This document shows positions 33,570 through 44,561 of a DNA stretch of 64,000 nt, piece by piece. Position 1 is the first letter of the stretch; each line of letters starts with the position of its first letter. Source of the stretch: Argopecten irradians (lineage: Eukaryota; Mollusca; Bivalvia; Pectinida; Pectinidae); NCBI RefSeq assembly GCF_041381155.1, contig NC_091147.1:13726318-13790317 (forward strand), read 5' to 3'. A program made the translations under genes and the position numbers. The notes under the pieces were generated by a model. It worked only from the letters and a program-made list of their open reading frames with translations. It searched no databases and was not told the DNA's origin.

Positions 33570-36454
33570 GTATGTGTGATCAATAAGTTTTCAAATCAAG
33601 TGCAAAACAAAAATTATGTGTGTGAGTAATACAGTAGACGTTTGCGACCACCTCTATATAATGACCATCTGGTTAATAAGATTACTTTTCTAGGGTCTCG
33701 CAAGACCAATTCCAACACAATTCAAACTGTATATATACTAGTATATAAACACCACCTTGATATAAAGACCATTTTCCTCTGTCGCTTGAGTGGTTTTTAT
33801 AGACAGGTTTGGCTGTACTGATATATAGCTTGTTCAAAATACAATTAAGCTTTACAAAGGTAAGTTAAGTGTTAAATCTAACGGTGTATAATGTCTGTGT
33901 TATTTGCTTTTTCAATGTTAGAATTGGTCATATGAAATACATTTAATTAATACTTAAGTTAGACATTATGATTACTATTTTAAAATGCTGTAAGACTTTT
34001 TTTGTTGATTTTTCAGGTAAATACTGAGCTGAAGAAACTACTGGTAGCCTCAGTCGGGGATGACTTACAGTTTAGAGTAGAGAACCTTGCCAGGTATGAC
34101 AGCAGTATTATTTTTTCTATAATGCAGTCATCTGCTTTTGGTACCTGGTACTTGATACAAGTACCTATTGTTGTATTATTTGCAGAAGATCTTGCTTTAT
34201 TAGAAAATGATATACAAATGTCACACCAATCAATATCTGCTCTTAAGAGAAACTAATTTTATGAATAAGACCTAAATTGTATTAACCTAACCTAAGAATC
34301 CTGTGTGTGCTAATCACTACAGAGCATCACGACAGCCCTGCTTCAGCAGGATTAAACAAATCTGCACTTTCTCTTCCGTTATTGTTTGCTTGTATTTGGC
34401 CCTGATTTCTACAATAATGGCTTAGAAATATGACTTAGAAATCCCGATTCAAAAGGCTCTAACAAATAATACCTATATTAATTTGTGATATATGGTGCAG
34501 AGACAGAGCCCAGCTTTCAACAGAGATAGGTACGTTTGCTAAAAGACGAACAGAAGACTATGAACATATAGACAAAGTTTCCATCCAAGCTGACATGTGG
34601 AGGAGCAAGTTCCTTGCAAGCAGGTAATTAACATATATTTACTTATATAAATGCAGGGGTTTCATTATCTTTCAGGGGAGGCGTTGCAATTGCAAATTCA
34701 GGGGGTAGTTTTCTGTACTATCTGTATGCTATCTAATGTAATCGAGACCAAATCTGATTGGTTTAACAGGCAAAAAGTACTGGTTACCGCCTGATATTGA
34801 AACCCCTGTAGATGTTTATTTAGATATACTAACATATCACTGAACTAATGATTTGAGATTTATCGGATGTAGACTCTGAGCGAAACATACTTTAAGCTCG
34901 GACCTTCACACATGCCTTGAATCTGAATAATGATTACCCTGACCTTGCTCTCACTTGATTTATTCATAGACTTATAACCTCTGCCTTTTAGTTGTTCACT
35001 GAATGTTAATGGTGATCACGCTACATTTGCTCTGACTTGATTGGTTCACAGAATTGTAACCTTTGACATTTGACCATTAACCTTGATTGGATTTGCATAC
35101 TTTGATCATTTTAACCTATAACCTTTATTGGTTTGCTCACTGACTTAAGTTTTGTTCACATATTCACAGTGATAATAAGATTTTAATTTGAACTCTGAGT
35201 CTGAATATCAGTTGTTTAACTTATGACCTTTTGTTGCCAGGGTGATGATTGATGAGTTAGCTTCGTCTAAAGCCTACTTGTCTATGCTGAGTCAGGAATC
35301 ACAAAGTGCTCTCCAACAGATGCTGAATGAACGTCATGAAATACGCTCAAACCTCCTGGAAACGTACAAGTATGTAGTTATCAAATCGCCTAAGAAAGTT
35401 AAGAGCACTTGTTTTATGATTCAATTAGCAATAAAGAGATAAATATCGTTTAACAGTCTTTACTAATGATTCTTAATCTATTCCACTTGACTTGTGTCTC
35501 ACTCAATGAGTACATGATAGAGAATTATAAGAAAACTTGTTTATATATAGACATAACATACATTGGTTTCATTACAGATCCAATTATGTATTGTTCACTG
35601 AAAATATATATGTAATGTTATCGTTTATCAGGACTCTACAGCAGGTCCGGTCAGCATTTGACCCCTTGAACTCCCAGAAGTCAATGTGTGTGGCATCAAA
35701 CAACAGTTTAGATCTGGCTCGGACAAACCAGCGATTGACAGAGGCCATTCGGTATCGACTTCTCCCCAGCCATGTGACCCTGGACACCGTTGTTAACATG
35801 GACCATTGGACAGATAGTCTGACACTGGCAGAGTCACGTGCAAACGAAGTATGTATTACACTGAAATGTTGTTTAGATTTGTTTATTGATTCTCAGGATT
35901 GAAGGGGACTGTAGTTCATATTTTAGTGTCCCCTCCTTCATTATCTTGTCCTGGCTCTTCTATATTCCTATGTCAGTCCTTCTTTTCTGATATTATTACA
36001 TACTATAAACATACAGATTTTAGCAGTAATCTTACATTTGCTAATATTACGTCGTTATACTAATGGTATTTGTATTTTCTGTGTATGTTTTAGATAGCTT
36101 TTATGTGTGCATTCATTGTTGTGTAAACCTATTCAAGATTACTTTAGGCCATTAAAGGTATAATTACAGTATTTTGCGTAATTTTCTACTTACTTTTCAG
36201 CAATCTAACAAAACTATGTAGATGATTGCTGATAATTAATACTGAAATAACTATATCCTTACTTAGATATTTACTTTAAATCATTATTATTTCAGTTATT
36301 GTCCAAGAAATTTGACCCAGAAGATGGTCAGGTTGCAATCACACTCCGTGATCCATCCATCAACGTTATCGACAGATTCCACCCTTTTACTCGCTTTGAT
36401 AACCTGACTCTGAATTGTTGTGTTAAGTGTCAGGGAGAGATGTTCGCTGTTTAA
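33054..36454 (+). CDS. BLZF1: Golgin-45 (BLZF1), Golgi coiled-coil protein
   Basis: Golgi matrix protein that, in the family, binds GRASP55 and Rab2 and is needed for Golgi structure and secretory transport. Coding exons: 33054-33569, 34017-34093, 34501-34623, 35241-35369, 35632-35848, 36296-36454 (TAA). The phases agree and give about 406 residues (human 400). Residues 1-140 are low-complexity and Pro/Ser-rich, with a four-unit 7-residue repeat (76-103). A coiled coil runs from about 145 to 300 and includes the family blocks ELKKLLVASVGDDLQ and ADMWRSKFLASRVMIDEL. The C-terminus RFHPFTRFDNLTLNCCVKCQ followed by GEMFAV matches the family GRASP-binding tail. ATG 33054 is the first in the exon after the acceptor at 33037, which indicates an untranslated exon upstream. 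Confidence 0.95.
33279..33362 (+). repeat. 21-bp in-frame tandem repeat in blzf1
   Basis: Four consecutive 21-base units encode PLPGKAN, PLSGKVI, PLPGKVN and PLSGNSA (residues 76-103). The period is exactly 21 bp and the units differ by a few bases each, so this is an in-frame minisatellite. Confidence 0.9.
33638..33832. repeat. Repeat of the 'tataaagacca' family in a blzf1 intron
   Basis: It contains 'gcgaccacctctatataatg', 'tgatataaagaccattttcc' and 'gtggtttttatagacaggtt'. The same phrase set occurs at 6600-6765 ('ctataaagaccacccaaggg', 'gtggtctttatgcacaggt') and 22855-22985 ('cctttatagacaggt'). Confidence 0.55.
34017..34093 (+). CDS. BLZF1: BLZF1 exon: LLVASVGDDLQ block
   Basis: The acceptor is gttgatttttcag and the donor GCCAG|gtatga, phase 2. 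It encodes VNTELKKLLVASVGDDLQFR and then VENLA, nearly identical to vertebrate golgin-45. Confidence 0.95.
34501..34623 (+). CDS. BLZF1: BLZF1 exon: coiled coil and WRSKFLASR
   Basis: The acceptor is atatatggtgcag. It encodes (R)DRAQLSTEIGTFAKRRTED then YEHIDKVSIQADMWRSKFLA. The D(M/V)WRSKFLASR block is the strongest golgin-45 signature. The donor is GCAAGCAG|gtaatt, phase 2. Confidence 0.95.
35241..35369 (+). CDS. BLZF1: BLZF1 exon: coiled-coil continuation
   Basis: The acceptor is cttttgttgccag. It encodes (R)VMIDELASSKAYLSMLSQE then QMLNERHEIRSNLLETY. The donor is TACAA|gtatgt, phase 2. Confidence 0.93.
35632..35848 (+). CDS. BLZF1: BLZF1 exon: variable linker
   Basis: The acceptor is tatcgtttatcag. 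It encodes (K)TLQQVRSAFDPLNSQKSMC, then ARTNQRLTEAIRYRLLPSHV and ends ESRANE. This region is less conserved than the flanking exons but keeps the LA(L/R)TN(H/Q)(K/R)L-type segment. The donor is AACGAA|gtatgt, phase 0. Confidence 0.9.
36296..36454 (+). CDS. BLZF1: BLZF1 terminal exon, GRASP-binding tail
   Basis: The acceptor is attattatttcag. 52 residues plus TAA at 36452-36454. It ends RFHPFTRFDNLTLNCCVKCQ and GEMFAV. The CC-x2-C cluster (residues 395, 396, 399) corresponds to the cysteines that in mammalian golgin-45 join the zinc site with GRASP55, and the last residue is hydrophobic as a PDZ ligand requires. Confidence 0.95.
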   Translation, partial: LLSKKFDPEDGQVAITLRDPSINVIDRFHPFTRFDNLTLNCCVKCQGEMFAV

Positions 36455-36582
36455 GGCTCGGCCTTTAGGAGGAGAGTTGTGAGGATTGTGTTACAGGTCC
36501 TATGTGATATGCACCAGTGATATTTGAATGTTGAGCATTCAATGTCAACAGTAGCTCTTAGTCGGGACTTCATAGCAATACT

Positions 36583-36855
36583 CATCCTTAATACTCCATG
36601 GGTTACTATCACTCTCCTTATATCCAACCCTTGACTATGCCACAGCCAAATTGAAGGCATTTCAGGAGATAAAAATGACCACAGAGACTTGCTTTGAAGA
36701 TAAGAGATCAGAGAGTGAAGCCCAACATTCTATTCTTCTGATTACATCAATGGACCAAACTACTGGTCTACTGCACACAGAGCGTTCAGGTTTGCTGTGA
36801 CAGAGTCAGGGTAGATATTAGGAAAGTGATAGTAACCCCTGAAGATCATGGATGG
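36583..36855. repeat. MITE-like element 'gatactccaggggtta' family, copy in blzf1 3'UTR
   Basis: The left end 'catccttaatactccatggg' plus 'ttactatcac' and the right end, inverted, 'catccatgatcttcaggggt' plus 'tactatcac' are near matches. Interior phrases ('aggcatttcaggagataaaa', 'acttgctttgaagat') match the copies at 41027 and 44562. It starts 129 bp after the blzf1 stop codon. Confidence 0.75.
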
Positions 36856-37291
36856 ACAGAGGCAAACAACAAAGCAAGTTAAATTTACATTTGACATTTT
36901 AATGTTCATACATATCAACTTTTTCATAGCAAATTTTTATTAGAAAATTCAGTTTGGCTACGAAAAACCTTTGATATGTATTCTTTTAATAGATTTTATT
37001 TAATGCAGATTTTAGGATCATCATTGTGATATTAGAAAAATCCAAACAATTATGACCAGAGCTCAACTCGATTTGTACTTTTCTGGGAAGAGAAGTCTTC
37101 TTGGAAGATCTTCCACTTCATGGATGGAAGATCTTGCAGAAGAACTATAATTCAAGTGCCTGGAAGTTATATTTTAGAAGTAGAATGCAAATCAGTAAGG
37201 CTCGTTTCTGAAAGAGTTGCCTCCCCTTGCATGTTGTGCATTTGGACCAAACACCCAGTGCAAACACCATACATGTTAACGATATGTTGCT

Positions 37292-37297
37292 AATAAA
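37292..37297 (+). terminator. Candidate blzf1 poly(A) signal
   Basis: AATAAA about 840 bp after the stop ('gctaataaagttaatt'). If used, the inverted-end element at 36583-36855 lies inside the mature 3'UTR. Confidence 0.4.
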
Positions 37298-38971
37298 GTT
37301 AATTAAGACGGGCACTTATGACAGGAATACATTTTAATGAATTATAGATATTACATTGTAATGGGATTATTAGAAATCTTCTTTGAGAGTTTGAACAATG
37401 AACAAACATCAATTTCTGATCAACAGTTTTGCATGTAAAAAAATTTTGAACACTCTCATTTAATGACTTCAATTTATATTTGCATGAATGATGATTTGTG
37501 ATATTTATTGAAATTTAATGATATCAAGGGTAATGTATTCAAATCTTTCTGAAACAATACATGCATCAATTAACTACTTTGTTACAAGAAATGGACAAAA
37601 CATGGACGTTGTATAGTTGAAAGTTTGGACTGCTCTGTGCAGTGTATGTATATATATGTAATCATCTTCATTTCGTGTATCTAAATACATTCCACATATA
37701 AATTCGTAAACTATAGGGCAAGGGTTACTTTCATTAGAATCAAGGGCCTCACTAAGGGGAGATAATTCATAATTAGTTCTAAGAATTGTCCGGATTACAT
37801 GCCTGCTATTTTCTTTATATTGTTTTGCAGAAGTTGTGAAAGATTATATCTTATAATACTTATCATTGCCCTTAGTAAATAGCTTTTGGTGTTGGGATGA
37901 CGTGGGACTATTTTACAAGAAGTTTCAAATATAATATCTTAATATGTATGAAATAAGGTAATAGGAGGACACACATATTTGACAAATTGGGATTGGTAGA
38001 GAAAAGTCATGTGATACATAAATATAGGCAAATATGTTTCAGACTTATGTGATGTCACAATTAATCATTTAACAAAAACATGCTTTTTAACAGTCTTTGG
38101 GTAGTATGACATCAAACATGTGCATATTGCATTTGCTTTTTGTACTCTGATCTTTATGACAATTACTGCATTTTTTATTGTCTATGATTACTGTTATGTT
38201 CCGTGACCTTGACCTCAAGCGTCAATTTGTATACAGAAGAGAAAGTTTGAATTTTTCTATACGTTTTGTTCATATGAAGTTTTTTTTTAACATTAATGAA
38301 AATTGTAGTAAACCTGGATGATCAATAGATGATGCACTTCACTTCATGCCTTGGCTCCTTGTCTTTGAAACTTTTAAAGGTATACGTAAAGTTGATGTCA
38401 TTGAGCTTTCAATTTTCAAGCTATAGGGAAGGTGTTTTTTGTTCACAAAGCAAATCTACTTATAGTAGACCCTACCATATATGTTTATCTTAATTATTTT
38501 ATAACTTAATTTATAAACTTAATTTTATAACACACTATTGTAAACTTAACCATCAATGAATGGTATTCAAACCATTTGTGATAAAATTTGACTATTGGTT
38601 GGTATGTCATTTTGGCTGAATATATACCAGATAAATTGACTTCATTAATAAAACCAGAGGTCATCAAAAGCCAATGTGAATGACTTATAATTATTACATG
38701 TATATAAAAGAAGTAACAGTTAACACGAAATCAGGATATTATGTATAGTAAATGACTTTCTTGTGCCATTATTTATTTCACAAATAACTTACATATATAT
38801 CTAGCTTTTGGTAAGGACAACTTAAAAAATTTTTCCTTGCATGCGAGATAAATCTTCTAAACAAATTGTTGTGATAAAACTTTGTTGTTGTTGTTACATA
38901 GATGCATTTATTTTTATAATAGTAAACAGATAATTTTAAATAAATTTGTACTTAGGCGCCATTGTGATTTT

Positions 38972-39060
38972 AATTTGTTCACCCCTGAAGACATATTTAG
39001 GCTGTTCTAAATCAAAGACTAGACCAGTCCATTATGAAATTTCAGGGGTGAATTGTTTAA
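38972..39060. repeat. 85-bp palindromic repeat
   Basis: It starts 'ttgttcacccctgaagacat' and ends 'aatttcaggggtgaattgtt'. It shares 'ttctaaatcaaagactagac' and 'cagtccattatgaaatttca' with the other members. Confidence 0.85.
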
Positions 39061-39770
39061 ATAAACATGAACAGCTGCTGTAAACATGCTTTATTTTGTT
39101 CATTACAATTTGATATTAATACCCCTGTGGTATACTTGATCGCTCATCAATTATTTGTACAAGAGGTAGTTCCAATTATTGTGCTAAAAAAAACCAAAAA
39201 AAAAACCCCAATACCAATGAAATCTCAAATGAATATGGGATACAATTTATGCTTTTTTTTCAGCTAAAATCTAACCTCATGAATAATTTCATGTTTACAG
39301 TATGGGATAACTAAATAGAAATGAGCGAGAAGGGGAGATTCTACAAACATACATATTTTCGTGGTACTCATATACTGCATTTGCAATGCTGCACAAAAAC
39401 AAGACTGTGCCAATTGTATTTTCTGTATATCATATAGCTACCACGATGTTTGCACAAATACATCATTAGATTAGCCACTTTCAAGATTGCCTAAAATATG
39501 ATTGCACCAAAATTAGTAGGTTTAAGTTCTAGATCTGGTAAGAGTCGGCAAACTTCTTGATGGAGAAGACTAATATGATATAGTTTTAGAGATGAAAGGA
39601 GTGCAATAATAAATGTGTATTCTATCTTTTGGATGGTATCAGATATTAGTAATATCACTGTAAAAAACGTTTCAGAGATTTCACTCGGAAGCATATAACT
39701 CTATGATATACTAAGATGGAATAAATGTTTATATGGAGAGAAAAGATGAGGGAGAAAAGTTGGATAGACA

Positions 39771-39796
39771 GAGAGAGAGAGAGAGAGAGTGAGAGA
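39771..39796 (+). repeat. GA microsatellite
   Basis: An uninterrupted run of about nine 'ga' units then 'gtgagagag'. Confidence 0.85.
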
Positions 39797-39835
39797 ATTT
39801 ATCTGTATACCTACCTAGCTGCAGTTACAATATTT

Positions 39836-40000
39836 TAAAAAAATTCTCAGAAAAGCTGCAGTTACAATATTTAAAAAAAAGTTCACAGAAAAGCATTACA
39901 GAAGTGAAAGAAATATTCTTAAGTAAAGAAGCATTCCTTAAACTTCTGTAATGTTTTTTCTAATTTTTCAGTTGAGAAATGTCAATGAAACTGGGCCCAG
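39836..40000. repeat. Second 'gggcccag' element
   Basis: The right end 'gtcaatgaaactgggcccag' equals the right end of 14984-15178. The left end is diverged and overlaps a roughly 38-bp tandem duplication ('ctgcagttacaatattt', about 39820-39895). Confidence 0.55.
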
Positions 40001-40151
40001 GAGATAGTCTGTACCACAGTATCAGATAAAATAAACATGATAAATGTAATGGATTCATTTGTTCTTCTTTTACTTGGCTAACCTAATGTTGTGATGTCGT
40101 GTTTCTATTTAACATTAGTTAATATGACGTATATTGGCTTTGGTATTTAAT

Positions 40152-40530
40152 TAAAGATGCTCCACTGTTGACAGATCATAAACGATATTGGTTAATTTAA
40201 CAATAATTGACGTTTTATCATGTATATATACACATGAATGTATAATTAACACAAAAAAATAATATGAAATAATTTATTTTGCTTTTGGTGCATGCGCAAT
40301 TAACACTTCATTCCATATAGGACATAGTGCCACAGTTTTTTTTCAGGATGTAATTCATTATTTTCTATATTTTCATCTTGAAATAAGGTTAGAAGCTCAA
40401 ACTTTACGATGGTGGTAATGGTGTAAAGTAAGGAAGTTAGTAACTTTTGTAACTGTTGAAAAATACTAATTCGTCTGCCCCTGTTTTTGATAGCAAAAAA
40501 ATGCCATTTGTCAGTGGTGGAGCATCTTTA
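40152..40530. repeat. MITE-like element 'taaagatgctcca' family, complete
   Basis: The left end 'taaagatgctccactgttga' and the right end, inverted, 'taaagatgctccaccactga' match over more than 20 bp. The interior phrases 'gtgcatgcgcaatta', 'ccatataggacatagtgcca' and 'caggatgtaattcattattt' occur, reverse-complemented, in 57030-57391. Confidence 0.85.
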
Positions 40531-40669
40531 CCATCAAGATAATGACTAATCTGCTGAATTACAATATTTAAAAACCAACATTACATCAAAATAATAGGTC
40601 TTGGTGACTTCACCGTATACCATTATACAATTCCATAGACATACATCAAAGGATCAAATTTACTGTGTC

Positions 40670-40752
40670 TCCTGCTGCCCCCAGTTTTAATATGAGATTG
40701 TCCAGGGGTGGATATAATGTCAGTGATAGTAACCCATGAAGCATTGAGGATG
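40670..40752. repeat. Partial 'gatactccaggggtta' element (one end)
   Basis: 'gagattgtccaggggtggat' plus 'ataatgtcagtgatagtaac' and 'gcattgaggatg' match the right ends of 41027-41352 and 44562-44894. The other end was not clearly found. Confidence 0.65.
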
Positions 40753-41026
40753 AGGAACAAACAACTATTAACTTGCTGAAAATCACCATAAAAGGCATTG
40801 TGATTTTAAGACATGGCCTTGTTGCAATCCTAATTATAGAAAATCCCCAGAATTACACCAGACCAGAACGTTACTGAACACTTTTTCATTTGTTACCCAG
40901 TTATACACAGAAACATTTTGATTAAATTGTCTACATACATTAAACTTATCTTTGTGTATGTAAAATATTGCCAGATGTTTTAAGTGCCTTGATTAAAATT
41001 CAGTAAAGTTATACCTCTATGTGGTA

Positions 41027-41352
41027 CCATCCATGATACTCTAGGGGTTAGTGTCACTGACGTTATATCAACCTCTGGAAAATCTCATTGCAAAACTAAA
41101 GGCAGTTCAGGAGAAAATAACTGACCAATCACAGGTCTGTAGAAACTTCCTTTGAAGATTACATAGAGTGTGGTGCCCAACTTCGAAACAAAACTTCAAT
41201 AACAGCGTTCCGTTATACGATTTTTTTATGTACTGTACATCTAAGAATAAAATCACATGTGTCTTTACTGCCCTCTGGTGCCATCAATTTACTATGAGAT
41301 TACAGATTTGGATATAATGTCAGTGATAGTAACCCCTGGAGTATCGAGCAAG
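41027..41352. repeat. MITE-like element 'gatactccaggggtta' family, complete but diverged
   Basis: It begins 'ccatccatgatactctaggg', ends 'gatagtaacccctggagtat' plus 'cgagcaag', and carries 'ctgaccaatcacaggtctgt' and 'ttcctttgaagatta', the interior phrases of the family. Confidence 0.75.
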
Positions 41353-42396
41353 ATGTGGTACATATAGACTAATTCACATGTACCTGTGTTGTGATTAAGA
41401 GTTATCTTTCTTCGTCTATATCGAGTTTTAACTATCGCTTGACCGCATACTGCATGGCCGAAATGTAGAATTGTATTATGGGTAACTAGTTATCGCGTGA
41501 TCGTGTGTTTACTTCCAAATATAGTGATAGTTTGCTTGCCATTTTTTCGGAAAAAATGATTTATTTGAAAATATTTAGACTCCAAAATGTAATTATGTAT
41601 TGCATGCATTTCACTTTGACTTGTACATATGTACTGTTTTACTATAAGTAATGGACTGAAATGATTTATAAAGCTGCTATTTCCATGTTTAACTATAAAT
41701 TATACAATGCGAATTGACATATTCAATCGGTCTAACTGTCTAATCTAGGATCAGCGAAGATCGGCTACTCCCGGCTAAATTGGTAGAATTCTAAATTTAT
41801 ATATATATTTACATGCTTTAGGTTTCAGAACAGATAAATATAACACTAAGAAAATAAGATCCCCGTCAAAAGGCCAAATTATATACTAAACACCAGGTCA
41901 GAGAAATCGTAAGCACGTGACTTTTTTTTACTACGTTTTACTACAAAGAACGCGTGTTTTGTACCATTATGGGGAAAATCCCCCGCGAATCGTGGTTTCA
42001 TTTCAAACATTTGAGAATTGCTAAGCAATATTATCATATCATTGTTTAATTTCCATATTATTTCCTACCACAGGATTAAGCTTCCGCGTAGCCCACTTAG
42101 CTTTTTGGGAAGCTAATACTTGTGCATGTAGGTTTTGTTATATTATACTATAAAACTAAATATATAACCGTTATGTACAATGTAGTAAATGTGACAACCA
42201 AAAATTGCTAATATTTTTTGTTTCTTTCTTTCTTTCACATATAATTTGATATACAATCATTAATGCTGCTATTGTATATTTCATTATGTAACATCATATA
42301 CATTTGTATTGGAGAGGGCAACCCTAAGTTGTATAACTTGTGCCCAATACCTTTTGACTTTGTTCAAATAAAATTAGTTTAAACTAAACTAATACT

Positions 42397-42570
42397 AAAT
42401 ATATAACCGTTGTTTGAAAATTTGTACCAAGTCCCTGTGGATGACTTTAGATATGTAAATAAGTGATTTATTAGTAAAGCATATATCGAAACATTTTGTG
42501 CGAAATCATTTGCAGATATCAAGAGTCCACAGGGACTTTATTCGAATTTCCAAACAGCGGTTATATATCT
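42397..42570. repeat. Fold-back element, about 174 bp
   Basis: The left arm contains 'atatataaccgttgtttgaa' and 'agtccctgtgga'. The right arm is its inverse, 'agtccacagggact' and 'ccaaacagcggttatatat'. The arms cover about 45 bp each with few mismatches. No other copy is obvious, though 'atatataaccgtta' also occurs at about 42160. Confidence 0.75.
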
Positions 42571-43667
42571 AGTATATGTTGTTGCACTCATTAGCATTTT
42601 GTTTAGGAATTTGAGGCATTATTTGCCAGTATAATAAAACAAACACGGCCGTATAGGGATGAGTTAATTGAAGGAAGTTATATATTTACTCGTGTTTCAG
42701 ATTCAGATTAAATACCCTACGTGTAATTACTGGGATTTGTGTAGCCAATTAAGCATACAAAATCCCGATATGTGTACTTTCAATAATCTCAACCGATAAT
42801 ACAACATTCTACCAAATAAATCAAACCCTATATGTGTCTTTGATTGCCAGCCGACAATACACTTTATCGATATATACCCCCAACCCGGTGCGGCTATCTG
42901 AAGTTCCGCTGTACCTATATCGACGTAACTATGACCTTTTCGCTCCAATTAAAGACTAATTAAAATCGTCGTGTGTTCATATTGATTCTATAGATTTGCG
43001 AATATATCTCAAATCAAAACCGGACCTAAGGGTTCCATTAAGTAAACTATTCCGCTTTCATATATCATTAATAATTAATGCTTGCTTTGATTTTTCAAAA
43101 AGAATCCGATTTCATTAGGTTTATTGACGGATCAGATCCGTTTGAGGAGCTGAAACAATAGAACTTGAGAACTTGGAAACAATGAGACTTTCCGTTGACG
43201 TTTTTTTCCAATGGGAACTCACTGACTGTTACAGACACTGCGGATAGACATCAGATGATGCAGTTTTCCATCTTATTGCATGATTTTGTTAATTACACAA
43301 TGCGCAGGGACTTGGGCCATTTTGCCTAATCCGGTAATATTTTGAGATGTTTTTGAAATTAAAAAAAAAATTCTCATAAAAGTACTGAATTATCATAAAA
43401 CGCTAATTAAATTTTACAGCATCTAATTATACTCTTCTCCGTATACAAATACATAACGAAGCGAACGATAATCGATTTTCACTAATCAATTTAGAAACTT
43501 AAAATCACCTACATATTTATGCACGATGTGTATATTTAAGCATATATTTTAGGTGTTTTAGGCGCTAAGTAATAAAAAAAAATAACGATGTCGTCCCGAT
43601 GTCCATAAATAAGAGACAGAGAAGTCAGATTGGAAATTATATACAATGACTGACATATCTAATTTTC

Positions 43668-43753
43668 AGGTCCCTGTGTTATGTAAATAAACTAAAACAA
43701 CCCAGGTCCCTGTGTTTTGTAAATAAACTAAACAACCCAGGTCCCTGTGTTAC
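43668..43753. repeat. 36-bp tandem repeat, 2.4 copies
   Basis: 'caggtccctgtgttatgtaa' plus 'ataaactaaaacaaccc' occurs twice and then starts again ('caggtccctgtgtta'). It lies about 120 bp upstream of the doubtful ORF at 43871. Confidence 0.85.
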
Positions 43754-43870
43754 AATCCACATCATCGAGTCGAGACTTTCCCTTTTGATCGAGGAACTCC
43801 CCTGCACTTACTTGTGAGGCCCTAACACCTGTCCGTTCACAGCCCTAACCCAATAGGGAATGAATTCATT

Positions 43871-44116
43871 ATGGCGGGTCAAAGTAAACAATCTCAACAC
43901 AATACACAGGTAATCACACACTCACTACAAACCACTGTGGAATCAATGCTCATTCAGGGTAAACGCACCGACGATGCCCCTTCCCTTAGAACAGAATCCC
44001 AAAGTCCTCCACCATCCTCGATATTCCAGGCCTTAACGGAATTATTTTCCTTATTTGGGATGCGACAGGAGAATCTCAATACAAGGGGTACGATTATTAA
44101 ATTGTTTGATAGCTAA
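43871..44116 (+). CDS. Doubtful 81-residue ORF, unrecognised
   Basis: Not recognised. It begins ATGGCGGGTC with A at -3, a good start context, and reads MAGQSKQSQHNTQVITHSLQ, is polar and Ser/Thr/Gln-rich in the first 55 residues, then has a hydrophobic segment (SSIFQALTELFSLFGM). An internal 'AGGG|gtacg' could be a donor, so this may be a first exon; alternatively it is a chance ORF, since repeats lie on both sides. No partner exon was found downstream. Confidence 0.25.
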   Translation: MAGQSKQSQHNTQVITHSLQTTVESMLIQGKRTDDAPSLRTESQSPPPSSIFQALTELFSLFGMRQENLNTRGTIIKLFDS

Positions 44117-44561
44117 AGAATCTTATCCCGAGTATTCTCCTGTCTCATCCCGAAGGGGATGAATGATTCTTTTTCTCTTACACTGTACGCAACTTGTCTC
44201 TAATAACATCGCTGCCATGCACATGTGTTGCTGAGAAGATGCAAAGCTTATCTTTACCATTGAGTGAGATATGGGTCTGTCAAGTGGACAGGGATATCTC
44301 AACCCGAGTGAAAGATTTTGGCTTGTTAACCCGAGGCTTGTCGAAGGCTGACGGCCAAATTTTTGAAATATTTTTCTCCAATGGTATTTCCCCGACAATA
44401 ATCTCCGCATGTTTCGATGGCGTGATTGTCAAGCGCACGTGAGCTGTCTTTTCCCTACACCGATAAAAGACAAGGTTATATTTTACCTAGCAACCACGGG
44501 ATACCCTGTCAAGTATGGGAGAAAGAAAAATGTCACACCGATAATACTGCGTATATCCCTG

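Larger units (their letters stand above)
36455..43870. other. blzf1 3'UTR and repeat-rich intergenic DNA
   Basis: After the blzf1 stop the sequence holds an inverted-end element (36583-36855), a poly(A) signal candidate (37292), an 85-bp palindrome (38972-39060), a GA-rich run (39771-39796), a 'gggcccag' element (39836-40000), a complete 'taaagatgctcca' element (40152-40530), two further 'gatactccaggggtta' relatives (40670-40752, 41027-41352), a fold-back element (42397-42570) and a 36-bp tandem (43668-43753). No conserved ORF was recognised. Confidence 0.6.
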
